A stretch of DNA of 64,000 nt from Corynebacterium nuruki S6-4 (GTDB lineage Bacteria; Actinomycetota; Actinomycetes; Mycobacteriales; Mycobacteriaceae). Numbering within the stretch: the stretch's first letter is position 1; every line of letters begins with the position of its first letter. Where the stretch lies: positions 3,109,956 to 3,173,955 of the forward strand of contig NZ_CP042429.1 of assembly GCF_007970465.1 (NCBI RefSeq), written 5' to 3'. A model generated the notes under the pieces. The model saw only the letters and a list, made by a program, of their open reading frames with translations, was not told the DNA's origin and did not search any database. Of the stretch, positions 56,649 through 64,000 are shown one piece after another. A program made the translations under genes and the position numbers.

Positions 56649-57488
56649 TCAGTTCGCGGCGTCCAGCGGCGCGGTGACGACCTCGACATGGCGTGCGAGG
56701 TACCAGCGCCACAGGGCACGTGCCCCGACGGCGAGCAGCGTGCCGCAGACCAGGGTGGCGAGCCCCGCCAGGACGTCGATGAAGTAGTGGTTCGCCGTGC
56801 CCATCACCACGAAGAAGGTGACGAACGGGTACAGGGCGCCGAGGACCCGCAGCCAGGTCTTCGACGAGAAGGCCACCAGCATGATGCCGCACCAGGTGGA
56901 CCAGGCGCAGTGCAGGGACGGCATGGCGGCGTAGGGGTTGGAGACGGCGTCCGACGCCGGCGTGCCGGACTCCGGCCACCAGCCCCAGCTGCCGGTCTTC
57001 GCCATGATGTCGACGAAACCCTCGTCGGCGAGCATCCGGGGCGGGGCCGTCGGCAGGAGGAAGAACCCGATGAGCGCCAGCCCGGTGGTGATGATCAGCG
57101 CGGTGCTGAAGAAGCGGTAGCTCTTCGAGTGGCTGACGAACAACCAGCCGAGGACCGCCGGGGTGACGACGAAATGCAACGACGCATAGATGACCGCGGA
57201 GACCGCGGCGATGGCCGGGACGGCGTCCACCAGATCATTGAGCGGACGCTCCAACGACAGGTGCAGTCCGTCCTGCCAGGCGAGGATCGCGCGACCGTTG
57301 ACGAAGGCCTCGGCCTTGTCACTGTGGACGAGGTTCCGGATGAATGAGTAGACGATGTAGAGCACCGCCAGCATGACGATCTCGAACCACAGCCGGGGCT
57401 GGACGAGGTAGTCGAGCGCACGGGTGCGCCAGGTCGTCATCACCGCGGTACCGGTCCGACGCTCGACAGCTTCCCTCGTCGTGGTCAA
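56649..57488 (-). CDS. PAP2-family membrane phosphatase/inositolphosphotransferase-like
   Basis: A 279-residue protein with about six hydrophobic segments. The phosphatase motifs are seen as LLPTAPPRM, MPSLHCAWSTW and GTANHYFIDVLAG, as in Aur1/Ipt1-type PAP2 proteins. Likely lipid phosphate chemistry in the membrane. A TTG start is proposed because GAGGAGG lies 9 nt before it; an ATG 16 codons in is the alternative. Confidence 0.88.
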   Translation of the reverse strand: MTTTREAVERRTGTAVMTTWRTRALDYLVQPRLWFEIVMLAVLYIVYSFIRNLVHSDKAEAFVNGRAILAWQDGLHLSLERPLNDLVDAVPAIAAVSAVIYASLHFVVTPAVLGWLFVSHSKSYRFFSTALIITTGLALIGFFLLPTAPPRMLADEGFVDIMAKTGSWGWWPESGTPASDAVSNPYAAMPSLHCAWSTWCGIMLVAFSSKTWLRVLGALYPFVTFFVVMGTANHYFIDVLAGLATLVCGTLLAVGARALWRWYLARHVEVVTAPLDAAN

Positions 57489-57623
57489 GGTCAGGGTCCT
57501 CCTCAGGTCCAGTGCAGGCTGTGCAGGTGAACGTGGGGTGAAGCCTCTTCTTTGATCACCTTCTGAGCGAGAATACCAACGTTTCCCCGGGTTTTACCAG
57601 CCGCGACGCGCGGCCTGACCGCC

Positions 57624-58385
57624 TCAGCGGGACGCGTGCTGCGGTGACCGCCGCGGCATCTCCGCCACCCGGCGGCGTGCCCCGGTCTCGCGCTGCACCC
57701 GGACCCACACGGCGAATCCCCAGATCACGAACGCCGCGTAAACGATGTAGAGGACGGCGCTGGGGTAGTAGCCGGCGGAGAACAGCAGCGGCACGCCGAC
57801 GAGGTCGACGGCGATCCAGATGAGCCAGAACTCGGTCCAGCCGCGGGCCATACCGAGCGTGGCGAGGAGCGACCCGGTGAAGATCCAGGCGTCCGACCAC
57901 GGACCCCAGGAGCCGAGCGAGGAGAAGACCCAGGCGAACCCGCAGGTGCCGACCACGGCGACGACGAGCATGAGCACCCGTTCCCGGGCACTGGCCCAGT
58001 GCGGCTGCACCGCCTCATAGGTGTCGGCGGGCTCGGTGACGATGGACCGGGAGGGGTCGGTCTGCGCCGGCTCGCGCAGCCCCGCGGTCTTCGCCCGCCG
58101 CCACTGCCACCAGCCGTAGCCGCTGACGATGAGGAACATGACCTGGCGGCCGGCCTGCCCGTAGAGGTCGAGGTCCTGCGGGGTGTGGAACACGCCGCCG
58201 AGGAAGACGGTGAACAGCAGGATATTGCCGACGATGCCCACCGGCCAGGCCCAGACGACGCGGCGCATGCCGCCGATGGCGGAGGCGATGCCGAAGCCGT
58301 TGCCGATGATCTCGCGCCACAGGATGGCCGTGTCCCCGATGGTCCACTGTGCGTCGAGTAATGAGGTGAACAATGATCCGGACAT
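57624..58385 (-). CDS. ribM: PnuC-type transporter, riboflavin importer RibM (PnuX)
   Basis: A 253-residue membrane protein of the PnuC family, with hydrophobic segments and family motifs (WREIIGNGFGIASAIGGMRRVVWAWPVGIVGN-type start, later YGWWQWRR and WAWVFSSLG-like parts). The gene follows an FMN riboswitch, and in Corynebacterium the FMN-riboswitch-controlled PnuC homologue imports riboflavin. So riboflavin, not nicotinamide riboside, is the likely substrate. About 60 extra residues lie in a charged central loop. The Shine-Dalgarno AAAGG lies at the 3' end of the riboswitch. Confidence 0.87.
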   Translation of the reverse strand: MSGSLFTSLLDAQWTIGDTAILWREIIGNGFGIASAIGGMRRVVWAWPVGIVGNILLFTVFLGGVFHTPQDLDLYGQAGRQVMFLIVSGYGWWQWRRAKTAGLREPAQTDPSRSIVTEPADTYEAVQPHWASARERVLMLVVAVVGTCGFAWVFSSLGSWGPWSDAWIFTGSLLATLGMARGWTEFWLIWIAVDLVGVPLLFSAGYYPSAVLYIVYAAFVIWGFAVWVRVQRETGARRRVAEMPRRSPQHASR

Positions 58386-58396
58386 GAGGTGTCCAG

Positions 58397-58525
58397 CCTT
58401 TCTCTCCCGTCCGGACTGTGACCGTCGGCTCCGGAATCACACCGGATCTGCTGGACCCACCTGGTGGAGGTGGCGCTCGCGGGCTTTCACCGCCGGTGGG
58501 GACTTCCACCCCGCCCTGAGAATCT
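58397..58525 (-). promoter_or_regulatory. FMN riboswitch (RFN element)
   Basis: On the minus strand the conserved RFN blocks occur in order: CAGGGCGGGGTG, CCCCACCGGCGGT, AGCCCGCGAGC, a variable arm, GATCCGGTGTGATTCCGG, GCCGACGGT, AGTCCGG and GAGAGAAAGG. The outer helix pairs TTCTC with GAGAA. The 3' end contains AAAGG, the likely ribosome site of ribM, so FMN would block translation. No terminator hairpin is seen between the element and the start. Confidence 0.95.
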
Positions 58526-58612
58526 GTACGTGGTTCACGTTACACCGGTGCGCAACCCCCGGGTGATGGTTCTGCTCTGGCAGATCCGGACTTCGGCACC
58601 ACAGACACACGA

Positions 58613-58659
58613 AGGGGGTGGTCGACAGGTCAGTGTCGCTGACCTGTCGACCACCCCCT
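58613..58659. terminator. Perfect 20-bp hairpin downstream of tetR
   Basis: AGGGGGTGGTCGACAGGTCA (58613-58632) pairs perfectly with 58640-58659 around a 7-base loop. It lies 20 nt after the tetR stop on the minus strand and upstream of the riboswitch, so it should isolate the two leftward transcripts. No long T-run follows. Confidence 0.7.
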
Positions 58660-58679
58660 GTGGGGAGTGCGGGGGAGAG

Positions 58680-59351
58680 CTACCCGCCGAAGCCGCCGCG
58701 AAGCATGGTGAACTCTTCGTCGAGTACGGTGCCCGGGTCCTGTGGCCTGTCGTCACGCACCGCGGCCCACGGCGGCAGACTGATGCTCTCCGCGGGGCCG
58801 GGTTGTTGTGAGGTCTCCACCGCGATGGCCCCGGCCGCCAGACTGGAGATCACGAGCAGAGCGATGGCCTGCCGGGACATCCGGTGCCCCGGTCGCCGGT
58901 ACAGGGCCTCCAGCAGCCCGTCCGCCAGATGACGGACGCGCTCCTTGTCCTGCGGTCCGGTGACGTAGCTGAGGTGGTCGCCGATGCTCATGAGGTTGAG
59001 CAGCGACCCCGGATCGCCTGACAGCCCGGCGGTCCCGTCCCGGTCGTCGATCCGTTCGGTGACCAGTCGTTGCATGGTCGACAGCGGATCCTCACCGGCG
59101 GGGGCCTGTTCCACGAGCACCCGCCATTCGTCGACGGTGAACTCGATGAACGTGAGCAGGGCGTCCTCACGGCGCGGGAAATAGTTGTGGAAGGTCCGGG
59201 TGGACACTCCCGCCCGCTCCGCGATGGCGGCGACCGTCATGCCCTCGTTGCCCTCGGCGAGCAGGAGTTCGGCGGCGGCCCGGGACAGCGCGCGCCGGGT
59301 CTCCTCCTTCTTCTGCTCGCGGAGCGACGGCTGCGGGGCGTTGTCAGTCAT
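58680..59351 (-). CDS. TetR-family repressor of the adjacent MmpL-type exporter
   Basis: A 223-residue regulator with an N-terminal HTH (MTVAAIAERAGVSTRTFHNYF, about 39-59) and a helical effector domain. Its start lies inside the last 8 bases of the exporter gene, so the two are co-translated. The paired palindromes in the exporter promoter are its probable sites, giving autoregulation and drug- or lipid-induced release. Confidence 0.9.
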   Translation of the reverse strand: MTDNAPQPSLREQKKEETRRALSRAAAELLLAEGNEGMTVAAIAERAGVSTRTFHNYFPRREDALLTFIEFTVDEWRVLVEQAPAGEDPLSTMQRLVTERIDDRDGTAGLSGDPGSLLNLMSIGDHLSYVTGPQDKERVRHLADGLLEALYRRPGHRMSRQAIALLVISSLAAGAIAVETSQQPGPAESISLPPWAAVRDDRPQDPGTVLDEEFTMLRGGFGG

Positions 59352-61743
59352 CGGAGGTCCCGGCGCCGACGGTGGCCTTCTGCTCCTCCTCGGGAGCCTC
59401 GAGTCCGATCAGGCCCTCACCCTCGACGTCGACCTTCGGCAGGATCCGGTCGAGCCACTTCGGCAGCTTCCAGGCCCGGTCACCGAGCAGGAAGAGGGAG
59501 GCGGGGACGATGACCATGCGCACGATGAAGGCGTCGAAGAAGACGGCCATGGCGAGCGCGGACCCCATCACCTTGATGAAGTTCTCGTCCATGGTCATGA
59601 AGGCGGCGAAGACCGAGATCATGATCAGTGCGGCGGCGGTGACCACGCGGGCACCGTGCTTGAAGCCGTTGGAGACGGCGTTGCCGGCGGTCTTGCCGTG
59701 GACGTAGCCCTCGCGCATGCGGGTCACCAGGAACACCTGGTAGTCCATGGCGAGTCCGAACACGATGCCGATGAGCATGATCGGCAGGAACGAGATGATC
59801 GGCTGCGGATCGTTGGTGATGCCGAGCCAGCCCCACTGCCAGATGGCGACGGTGGCACCGAAGGTGGCGCCGACCGACAGGGCGAAGCCCAGCGCGGCGA
59901 TCAGCGGCACCCACAGCGACCGGAAGACGATCATGAGGATGATGAACGCCAGCACCACGACGATGGCGATGTAGGGGATGAGGACGTCGGACAGTCGTGC
60001 GGAGACGTCGTCGTAGATCGGGGTGACGCCGGCGACGGCGAATTTGGCGCCGGTCTTGTCGTGGAAGGTCTCCTCGCCGTCACGGATGGACTTCAGGGTG
60101 TCCGAGGTCTTCTCGTCGGTGGCCCCGTACTCCGGGGTGATCTTGACGAGGGCGGACTTGCCGTCCTCGGACATGCCGGCGAGCATGGTGTGCTGCACTC
60201 CGTCGACGCTGCCGATCTGTTCGGCGGCGGCGGCGAAGGACTGCTGGGCCTCCTTCTCGCCGAGGTCGTCGGCGGTGACGAGGGCGATCATGGGGGCGTT
60301 GCGGCCCGGGCCGAAGCCTTCGTCGATCCACTCGTAGGAGGTACGGGCGGGGCTGCCGAGGTTGGAGGTGCCGTCGGTCGGCATGGCGAGCTTGAGGCCG
60401 CCGACCGGGGCGGCGAGGATGCCGAGCAGGACGACACCGCCGATGAGGAAGGCGACCGGGCGCTTGCGGACCTGCCGGACCCACTTCAGGCCCATGGTGG
60501 GCTTCTCGTCCTCGGGGTCCGGCGCCTTGACGTAGGGGGCCCGGGCCGCGAAGGCCTTGGTGCCGAAGGCGCCGAGGATCGCCGGCAGCAGGGTGATGGC
60601 CACGAGCACGGCGATGAGCACGGTGCCCGCGGCGGCGAGTGCCATGGCGGTGAGGAAGGGGATGTTGATGATCCACAGCGCCACCAGCGCGATGATGACC
60701 GTCAGGCCCGCGAAGCAGACCGCGGAGCCGGCCTTGCCGACGGCGAGGCCGGCGAGGTGGGCACGCTGCCGGAAGCTGAGCTTCTTGATCGCGTCCTTGA
60801 GTTCGGCCGGCGTCATGTTGTTGCCGCCGGCGGCCGCGATGAGTTCGTTGCGGAACCGCGAGACGATGAACAGTGCGTAGTCGATACCGACGGCCAGACC
60901 GATCATGGACGCCAGGGTCGGCGTCATGTCGTTGATCGAGTCGGTGAGCGCGGTGCCGGCGGTGATGAGCATGATGCCGGTACCCACGCCGACCAGCGCG
61001 GTGATCAGCGGCAGACCCGCGGCGAGGAAGGAGCCGAAGGTGATGATGAGGATCAGGGCGGCAATGATGATACCGATGATCTCCGCACCACCCTGGACGG
61101 CGCCGAGCTGGAAGACCGTGCCGGAGTAGGAGATGTCGAGGTTGTCGGTCCGGTGGTCCTTGAGGAGGTTCTCCAGGTTCTCGGCGTCCGAGGTGTTGAC
61201 GTCGGTGGCCGTGTCGACGTCGAAGTTGACGTCGAAGGTGCCGGTGCGGCCGTCGGGGCTGAGCGGGGAGACGTCCTTGACGTCGCTGGCGATCTGATCC
61301 TTGACCTGCTGGTCGCTGAGGCCCTGCGCCTTGAGCTGCGGGGTCATCTGCTTGGTCAGCATCTGCTCGGTGCCGGCGGCACCGGTGATCGGGTCGACGA
61401 TCTGGTCGGTGTCCTTGAGGTAGCTCTGGGCCCTGATGTCCTTGACCAGGCTGTCGAGGTCGGCCTTGACCGCGGGGTCCGAGAGCTTCTCGCCCTCCGG
61501 CGCGCGCACGACGATGGTGCCGGTCGGGGCGGTGAGCTCGTCGCCCTGGTCGGGGAACCGCTGCTGCATCTCGTCCTGGGTGTCGACGGACTCGAGACCC
61601 GGGATCGTCATGTTCATCGTGGTGTTCTTCTGCATCGTCACACCGGCGACACCGGCGCCGACGAGGATGATGAGCCAGACGGCGATGAACCGCCATCGGT
61701 GGAGATATGCGGATCGTCCGATCCGGTAGAGGAGTTTAGCCAT
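59344..61743 (-). CDS. MmpL/RND-family membrane exporter
   Basis: A 799-residue protein with 12 expected membrane helices in two halves, each with a large outer domain (about 40-200 and 430-570). Family features are GLAVGIDYALFIVSRFRNE and the second-half FGLAMDYQVFLVTRMREG, carrying the proton-relay Asp-Tyr pairs. Likely exports a lipid or drug across the membrane. No Shine-Dalgarno precedes the ATG; AATAAT on the minus strand ends 7 nt before it. A long upstream open frame is unsupported. Confidence 0.92.
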   Translation of the reverse strand: MAKLLYRIGRSAYLHRWRFIAVWLIILVGAGVAGVTMQKNTTMNMTIPGLESVDTQDEMQQRFPDQGDELTAPTGTIVVRAPEGEKLSDPAVKADLDSLVKDIRAQSYLKDTDQIVDPITGAAGTEQMLTKQMTPQLKAQGLSDQQVKDQIASDVKDVSPLSPDGRTGTFDVNFDVDTATDVNTSDAENLENLLKDHRTDNLDISYSGTVFQLGAVQGGAEIIGIIIAALILIITFGSFLAAGLPLITALVGVGTGIMLITAGTALTDSINDMTPTLASMIGLAVGIDYALFIVSRFRNELIAAAGGNNMTPAELKDAIKKLSFRQRAHLAGLAVGKAGSAVCFAGLTVIIALVALWIINIPFLTAMALAAAGTVLIAVLVAITLLPAILGAFGTKAFAARAPYVKAPDPEDEKPTMGLKWVRQVRKRPVAFLIGGVVLLGILAAPVGGLKLAMPTDGTSNLGSPARTSYEWIDEGFGPGRNAPMIALVTADDLGEKEAQQSFAAAAEQIGSVDGVQHTMLAGMSEDGKSALVKITPEYGATDEKTSDTLKSIRDGEETFHDKTGAKFAVAGVTPIYDDVSARLSDVLIPYIAIVVVLAFIILMIVFRSLWVPLIAALGFALSVGATFGATVAIWQWGWLGITNDPQPIISFLPIMLIGIVFGLAMDYQVFLVTRMREGYVHGKTAGNAVSNGFKHGARVVTAAALIMISVFAAFMTMDENFIKVMGSALAMAVFFDAFIVRMVIVPASLFLLGDRAWKLPKWLDRILPKVDVEGEGLIGLEAPEEEQKATVGAGTSDD

Positions 61744-61750
61744 GGCGGCG

Positions 61751-61791
61751 ATTATTGCACTGCCCGTGCAATATTGCACATTGGGTGCATA
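61751..61791 (-). promoter_or_regulatory. Exporter promoter with two tandem TetR-type operators
   Basis: Site 1 is ATTGCAC-TGCCC-GTGCAAT (61754-61772, perfect). Site 2, directly adjacent, is ATTGCAC-ATTGG-GTGCATA (61773-61791, one arm base changed). They are 19 bp apart centre to centre. The probable -10 of the exporter (AATAAT, 61756-61751) overlaps site 1, so binding would block transcription. Confidence 0.75.
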
Positions 61792-61845
61792 ACTATTCTG
61801 ACAGCGCTGAGAATGTCCCGGCAGCGACCTGTAGGCTGGTCTCCC

Positions 61846-62511
61846 GTGCTGCACGTCATGTCCTACGCCCTGGTCGACACGCTCAACATCCTGTTGATCG
61901 GCGTGGTCGTCGCCGCGGGCGTCATGCTCCCCGCCGCGGAGAAGGGCGGACGCTACGGCCGGGTCGCCACCCTGCTGATCCTCGGCGACTGGCTCGGCGT
62001 GCTCGTGCTCGCCCTGCTGTCCCTCCTGGTCTTCGACGGTATCGGCGACGCGGTCGGGACCTTCGTCGATTCACCCGTCTTCGGCATCCTGCTCATCCTC
62101 ACCGGCGTGTTCATCGCGGTGATGGCCTGGCGCGGCGGGGACGACGCGGCCCTGATCGAGCGGATCCTCGGCCCGCTGCGGACGCCGACCGTCGCGACCT
62201 TCGGCACCGGCTTCGTCCTCGGCCTCGTCCAGTCGGTTACCTCGGGCCCCTTCTTCGCCGGCATCCTCGTCATGAGCGCCGGCGACTTCACCGTCGTCAC
62301 CCGCTATGTCGGGATGATCGGCTACGCCTGTGTCGCCCTCAGCCTGCCGTTCCTCACCGCGCTGGTGGTCGGGTACGTGCGGCGCCGCCCGTACAGCCGG
62401 CTCGGCCGCGGGTTCGCGGTGATGCAGCGCAACAGGGCCACCGTCGCCCGGGGCGCCGGATACCTCGGTGCGGTCCTGCTGACCCTGCTGGGGATCACGC
62501 ACCTGCTGTGA
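61846..62511 (+). CDS. Six-helix membrane protein, GAP/LysE-superfamily-like
   Basis: A 221-residue integral membrane protein with about six hydrophobic segments (LVDTLNILLIGVVVAAGVML, LLILGDWLGVLVLALLSLLV, FGILLILTGVFIAVMAW and others). The pattern resembles GAP/LysE-type small transporters; the substrate is unknown. TAGGCT at 61832-61837 ends 8 nt before the GTG at 61846, which suggests a leaderless transcript; an ATG four codons in is possible. It is coupled to the esterase gene by a GTGA overlap. Confidence 0.72.
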   Translation: MLHVMSYALVDTLNILLIGVVVAAGVMLPAAEKGGRYGRVATLLILGDWLGVLVLALLSLLVFDGIGDAVGTFVDSPVFGILLILTGVFIAVMAWRGGDDAALIERILGPLRTPTVATFGTGFVLGLVQSVTSGPFFAGILVMSAGDFTVVTRYVGMIGYACVALSLPFLTALVVGYVRRRPYSRLGRGFAVMQRNRATVARGAGYLGAVLLTLLGITHLL

Positions 62512-63572
62512 GTACTACGGTGGCGGGGGTGCGGATCACCTTCACCTGGCGTCCCGACCAGCGCCCCGACCAGCCTGACCGGGTCTACCTCCACGTCACC
62601 GGCGTCCACGACCACCACGCCGCGGAACTGCACCACATGCGGCGCACCGGCGACCGGTGGGTGTCGACCGTGGAGATCCCCGACGGCCTCACGGCGTCCT
62701 ACCGGATCATGCCTGTCAGCGACGCGGACGTGGCGCGACTGGATCCGCCGGGGACGGTGGACACCCGGGCCCGGTGGGTCGGGCTCTGCGCCCGCAGCGT
62801 CCCCCATGTCCTCGACCATCCCGCGTGGCGGCCCGCCACCGACGGCGCCTCGGGCGTCCTCGTCATGCCGGACGCCCCGGAGGCGTCCGGCTGGGACGCC
62901 GCCGACGCCCCGGACTGGCGCGCCGGGACCGTGGGTGACCGCCCGGTGTGGACCAGTGTCCCCGCCGGTGCCACGCACCTCCTGATCCTCAGCGACGGGG
63001 AGAACTGGGCGCGCACGGCCCTGCCGGCCGCGCTGCACCGGCTCCGTGCGGCGGGACGCCTGCCGGTGACCGCCGTCGTCGCCGTCGACACGGCGGCCGA
63101 CCGGGTGGCACTGCTCAGCCGGTCGCAGCGGTACCGGGATCTCATCGCCGACCAGGTGATCCCGCTGGGGTGGCGACTGCTGGGGCGTCCGCACGACCGG
63201 ACGCGCACCATCGTCTCCGGGGAGAGCCTCGGCGGGCTCAGCGCCCTGGACCTCGTCCTGCACCGACCGGACGCCGCGACGCTGGCCGTCGCCACCTCCG
63301 GCTCCTTCTGGTTCCCCGACTGGCGCGAGGGACGCCCCGGCGGCGAGGTCGCCGAAGAGATCCGCGCCGACGGCGTGCCCACCGGTGTCCGGGTGCACCT
63401 CAGCGTCGGCACCGGCGAAGGTCACGGCATGCCGGAGCACGCCCGTGCCGTCCACGCCGCACTGCGGGAGGCCGGTGTGCCGGCGACCCTGGAGGTCGCC
63501 GAGCACGGTCATGAGATGGCCGCCTGGACCGGGGCGCTGACCCGCGGGCTGGTGGAGCTGCTCGGCAGTTAG
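62508..63572 (+). CDS. fes: Enterochelin esterase-like alpha/beta hydrolase
   Basis: 354 residues. The N-terminal part (about 1-95) resembles the Fes N-domain (VRITFTWRP...VYLHVTGVHDHH). The C-terminal esterase domain has LLILSDGENW, AVVAVDTAADR, the nucleophile elbow VSGESLGGLSALDL and the catalytic His in AEHGHEMAAW. Such enzymes hydrolyse ferric siderophores in the cytoplasm. No siderophore uptake genes are in the window. The gene overlaps the previous one by 4 nt, and its stop overlaps the prfC stop. Confidence 0.85.
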   Translation: MSTTVAGVRITFTWRPDQRPDQPDRVYLHVTGVHDHHAAELHHMRRTGDRWVSTVEIPDGLTASYRIMPVSDADVARLDPPGTVDTRARWVGLCARSVPHVLDHPAWRPATDGASGVLVMPDAPEASGWDAADAPDWRAGTVGDRPVWTSVPAGATHLLILSDGENWARTALPAALHRLRAAGRLPVTAVVAVDTAADRVALLSRSQRYRDLIADQVIPLGWRLLGRPHDRTRTIVSGESLGGLSALDLVLHRPDAATLAVATSGSFWFPDWREGRPGGEVAEEIRADGVPTGVRVHLSVGTGEGHGMPEHARAVHAALREAGVPATLEVAEHGHEMAAWTGALTRGLVELLGS

Positions 63573-64000
63573 TCGGCGACCAACGGCTCCATCGTGAGGT
63601 CGGGGTGCTCCTTCTGCACGAAGGCGAGCTTCCACTTGTCGCCGAACAGGGCGATGAGCTCGCCGTCGGAGCGGGTGAAGACCTCCACCCCGCGCTGGCG
63701 TCCCAGCTCGGGGGCGCTGGCCGCGTCGGTCCGGCGGGCGACCTGGTAGGGGACCGGATCGGTGACGGTCTCGACGTTGTACTCGGCCAGCATGCGGGCC
63801 TGCATGACGTCGAACTGCATCGGCCCGACAGCTGCCATCACCGGGGACGCATCGCCGCGGGCGTCGTTCTTCAGGATCTGCACCACGCCCTCCGCGGCGA
63901 GCTGGTCGAGGGCCTTGCGGAACTGCTTGTACTTGCCGAGGGTCTTCGCCCGCAGCGTGCGGAAACTCTCCGGGGCGAACTGCGGCATCGGCCGGAACTG
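63569..64000 (-). CDS. prfC: Peptide chain release factor 3, C-terminal part
   Basis: The last 143 residues of RF3, a GTPase that recycles RF1/RF2; the GTP-binding part lies outside the window. FRPMPQFAPESF, KALDQLAAEGVVQIL, AVGPMQFDVMQARMLAEYNV and the C-terminal domain are the expected RF3 end. The TAA stop overlaps the TAG stop of the convergent esterase (TTAG shared). Confidence 0.92.
   Translation of the reverse strand, partial: QFRPMPQFAPESFRTLRAKTLGKYKQFRKALDQLAAEGVVQILKNDARGDASPVMAAVGPMQFDVMQARMLAEYNVETVTDPVPYQVARRTDAASAPELGRQRGVEVFTRSDGELIALFGDKWKLAFVQKEHPDLTMEPLVAD

Overview
The window is about 70% G+C and comes from a mycolic-acid actinobacterium, most likely a high-GC Corynebacterium. 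The evidence is gene order. The block from the ribosomal proteins through mprA, htrA/pepD, moaB, mscL, 5-formyltetrahydrofolate cyclo-ligase, galU, moeA-like, rimJ and a GlpR-like membrane protein, then pmt, rsmI, metG, tatD, rpf2, ksgA and ispE, follows the order known from mycobacteria and corynebacteria. No rRNA, tRNA, CRISPR array or insertion sequence was seen. Both ends cut genes: a meta-cleavage hydrolase on the left and prfC on the right.

Left part (1-10005) is accessory catabolism. A leftward operon encodes a 2-hydroxypentadienoate hydratase, a complete three-component ring-hydroxylating dioxygenase (alpha, Rieske ferredoxin, ferredoxin reductase, beta) and a meta-cleavage product hydrolase. 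It faces a divergent quinone oxidoreductase across a promoter region with a perfect 8-3-8 palindrome. An XRE-cupin and an IclR regulator are next, followed by a TetR regulator with a phytoene-desaturase-like oxidoreductase.

The next part (10359-22556) reads as a nearly complete branched acyl-CoA (leucine/isovalerate) route. Biotin-dependent carboxylase beta and alpha, acyl-CoA dehydrogenase, MaoC hydratase, CitE lyase and acyl-CoA synthetase are packed with mostly 4-nt ATGA overlaps. A PucR-type regulator, a 3-oxoacid CoA-transferase (scoAB) and a thiolase follow, so acetoacetate could end as two acetyl-CoA.

22557-28002 holds a TM2-domain gene broken by an in-frame stop, a baeRF-domain protein, an AEC carrier, an RDD protein and six ribosomal protein genes. 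All six ribosomal proteins are the zinc-independent type (S18, S14, L33, L28 leftward; L31 and L32 rightward).

The core block (28174-56648) carries stress signalling and cell-envelope genes. The response regulator mprA is directly followed by htrA, with no room for the histidine kinase normally between them. Then come moaB, mscL, folate and UDP-glucose enzymes, a gephyrin-like protein with its presumed membrane receptor, DoxX, a zinc-finger membrane protein, protein O-mannosyltransferase, rsmI, metG, tatD, rpf2, ksgA, ispE, an ABC-F ATPase, a membrane alpha/beta hydrolase, serine dehydratase, PPK2, FadD15 and a 3-hydroxyisobutyryl-CoA hydrolase-like protein.

The right end (56649-64000) has a PAP2 phosphatase, a PnuC-type transporter under a clear FMN riboswitch (so a riboflavin importer, ribM/pnuX), an MmpL/RND exporter with its own TetR repressor and two tandem operators, a small membrane protein, an enterochelin-esterase-like hydrolase and the C-terminus of release factor 3. 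Many genes begin a few bases after a TAnnnT box without a Shine-Dalgarno sequence, which points to frequent leaderless transcription.
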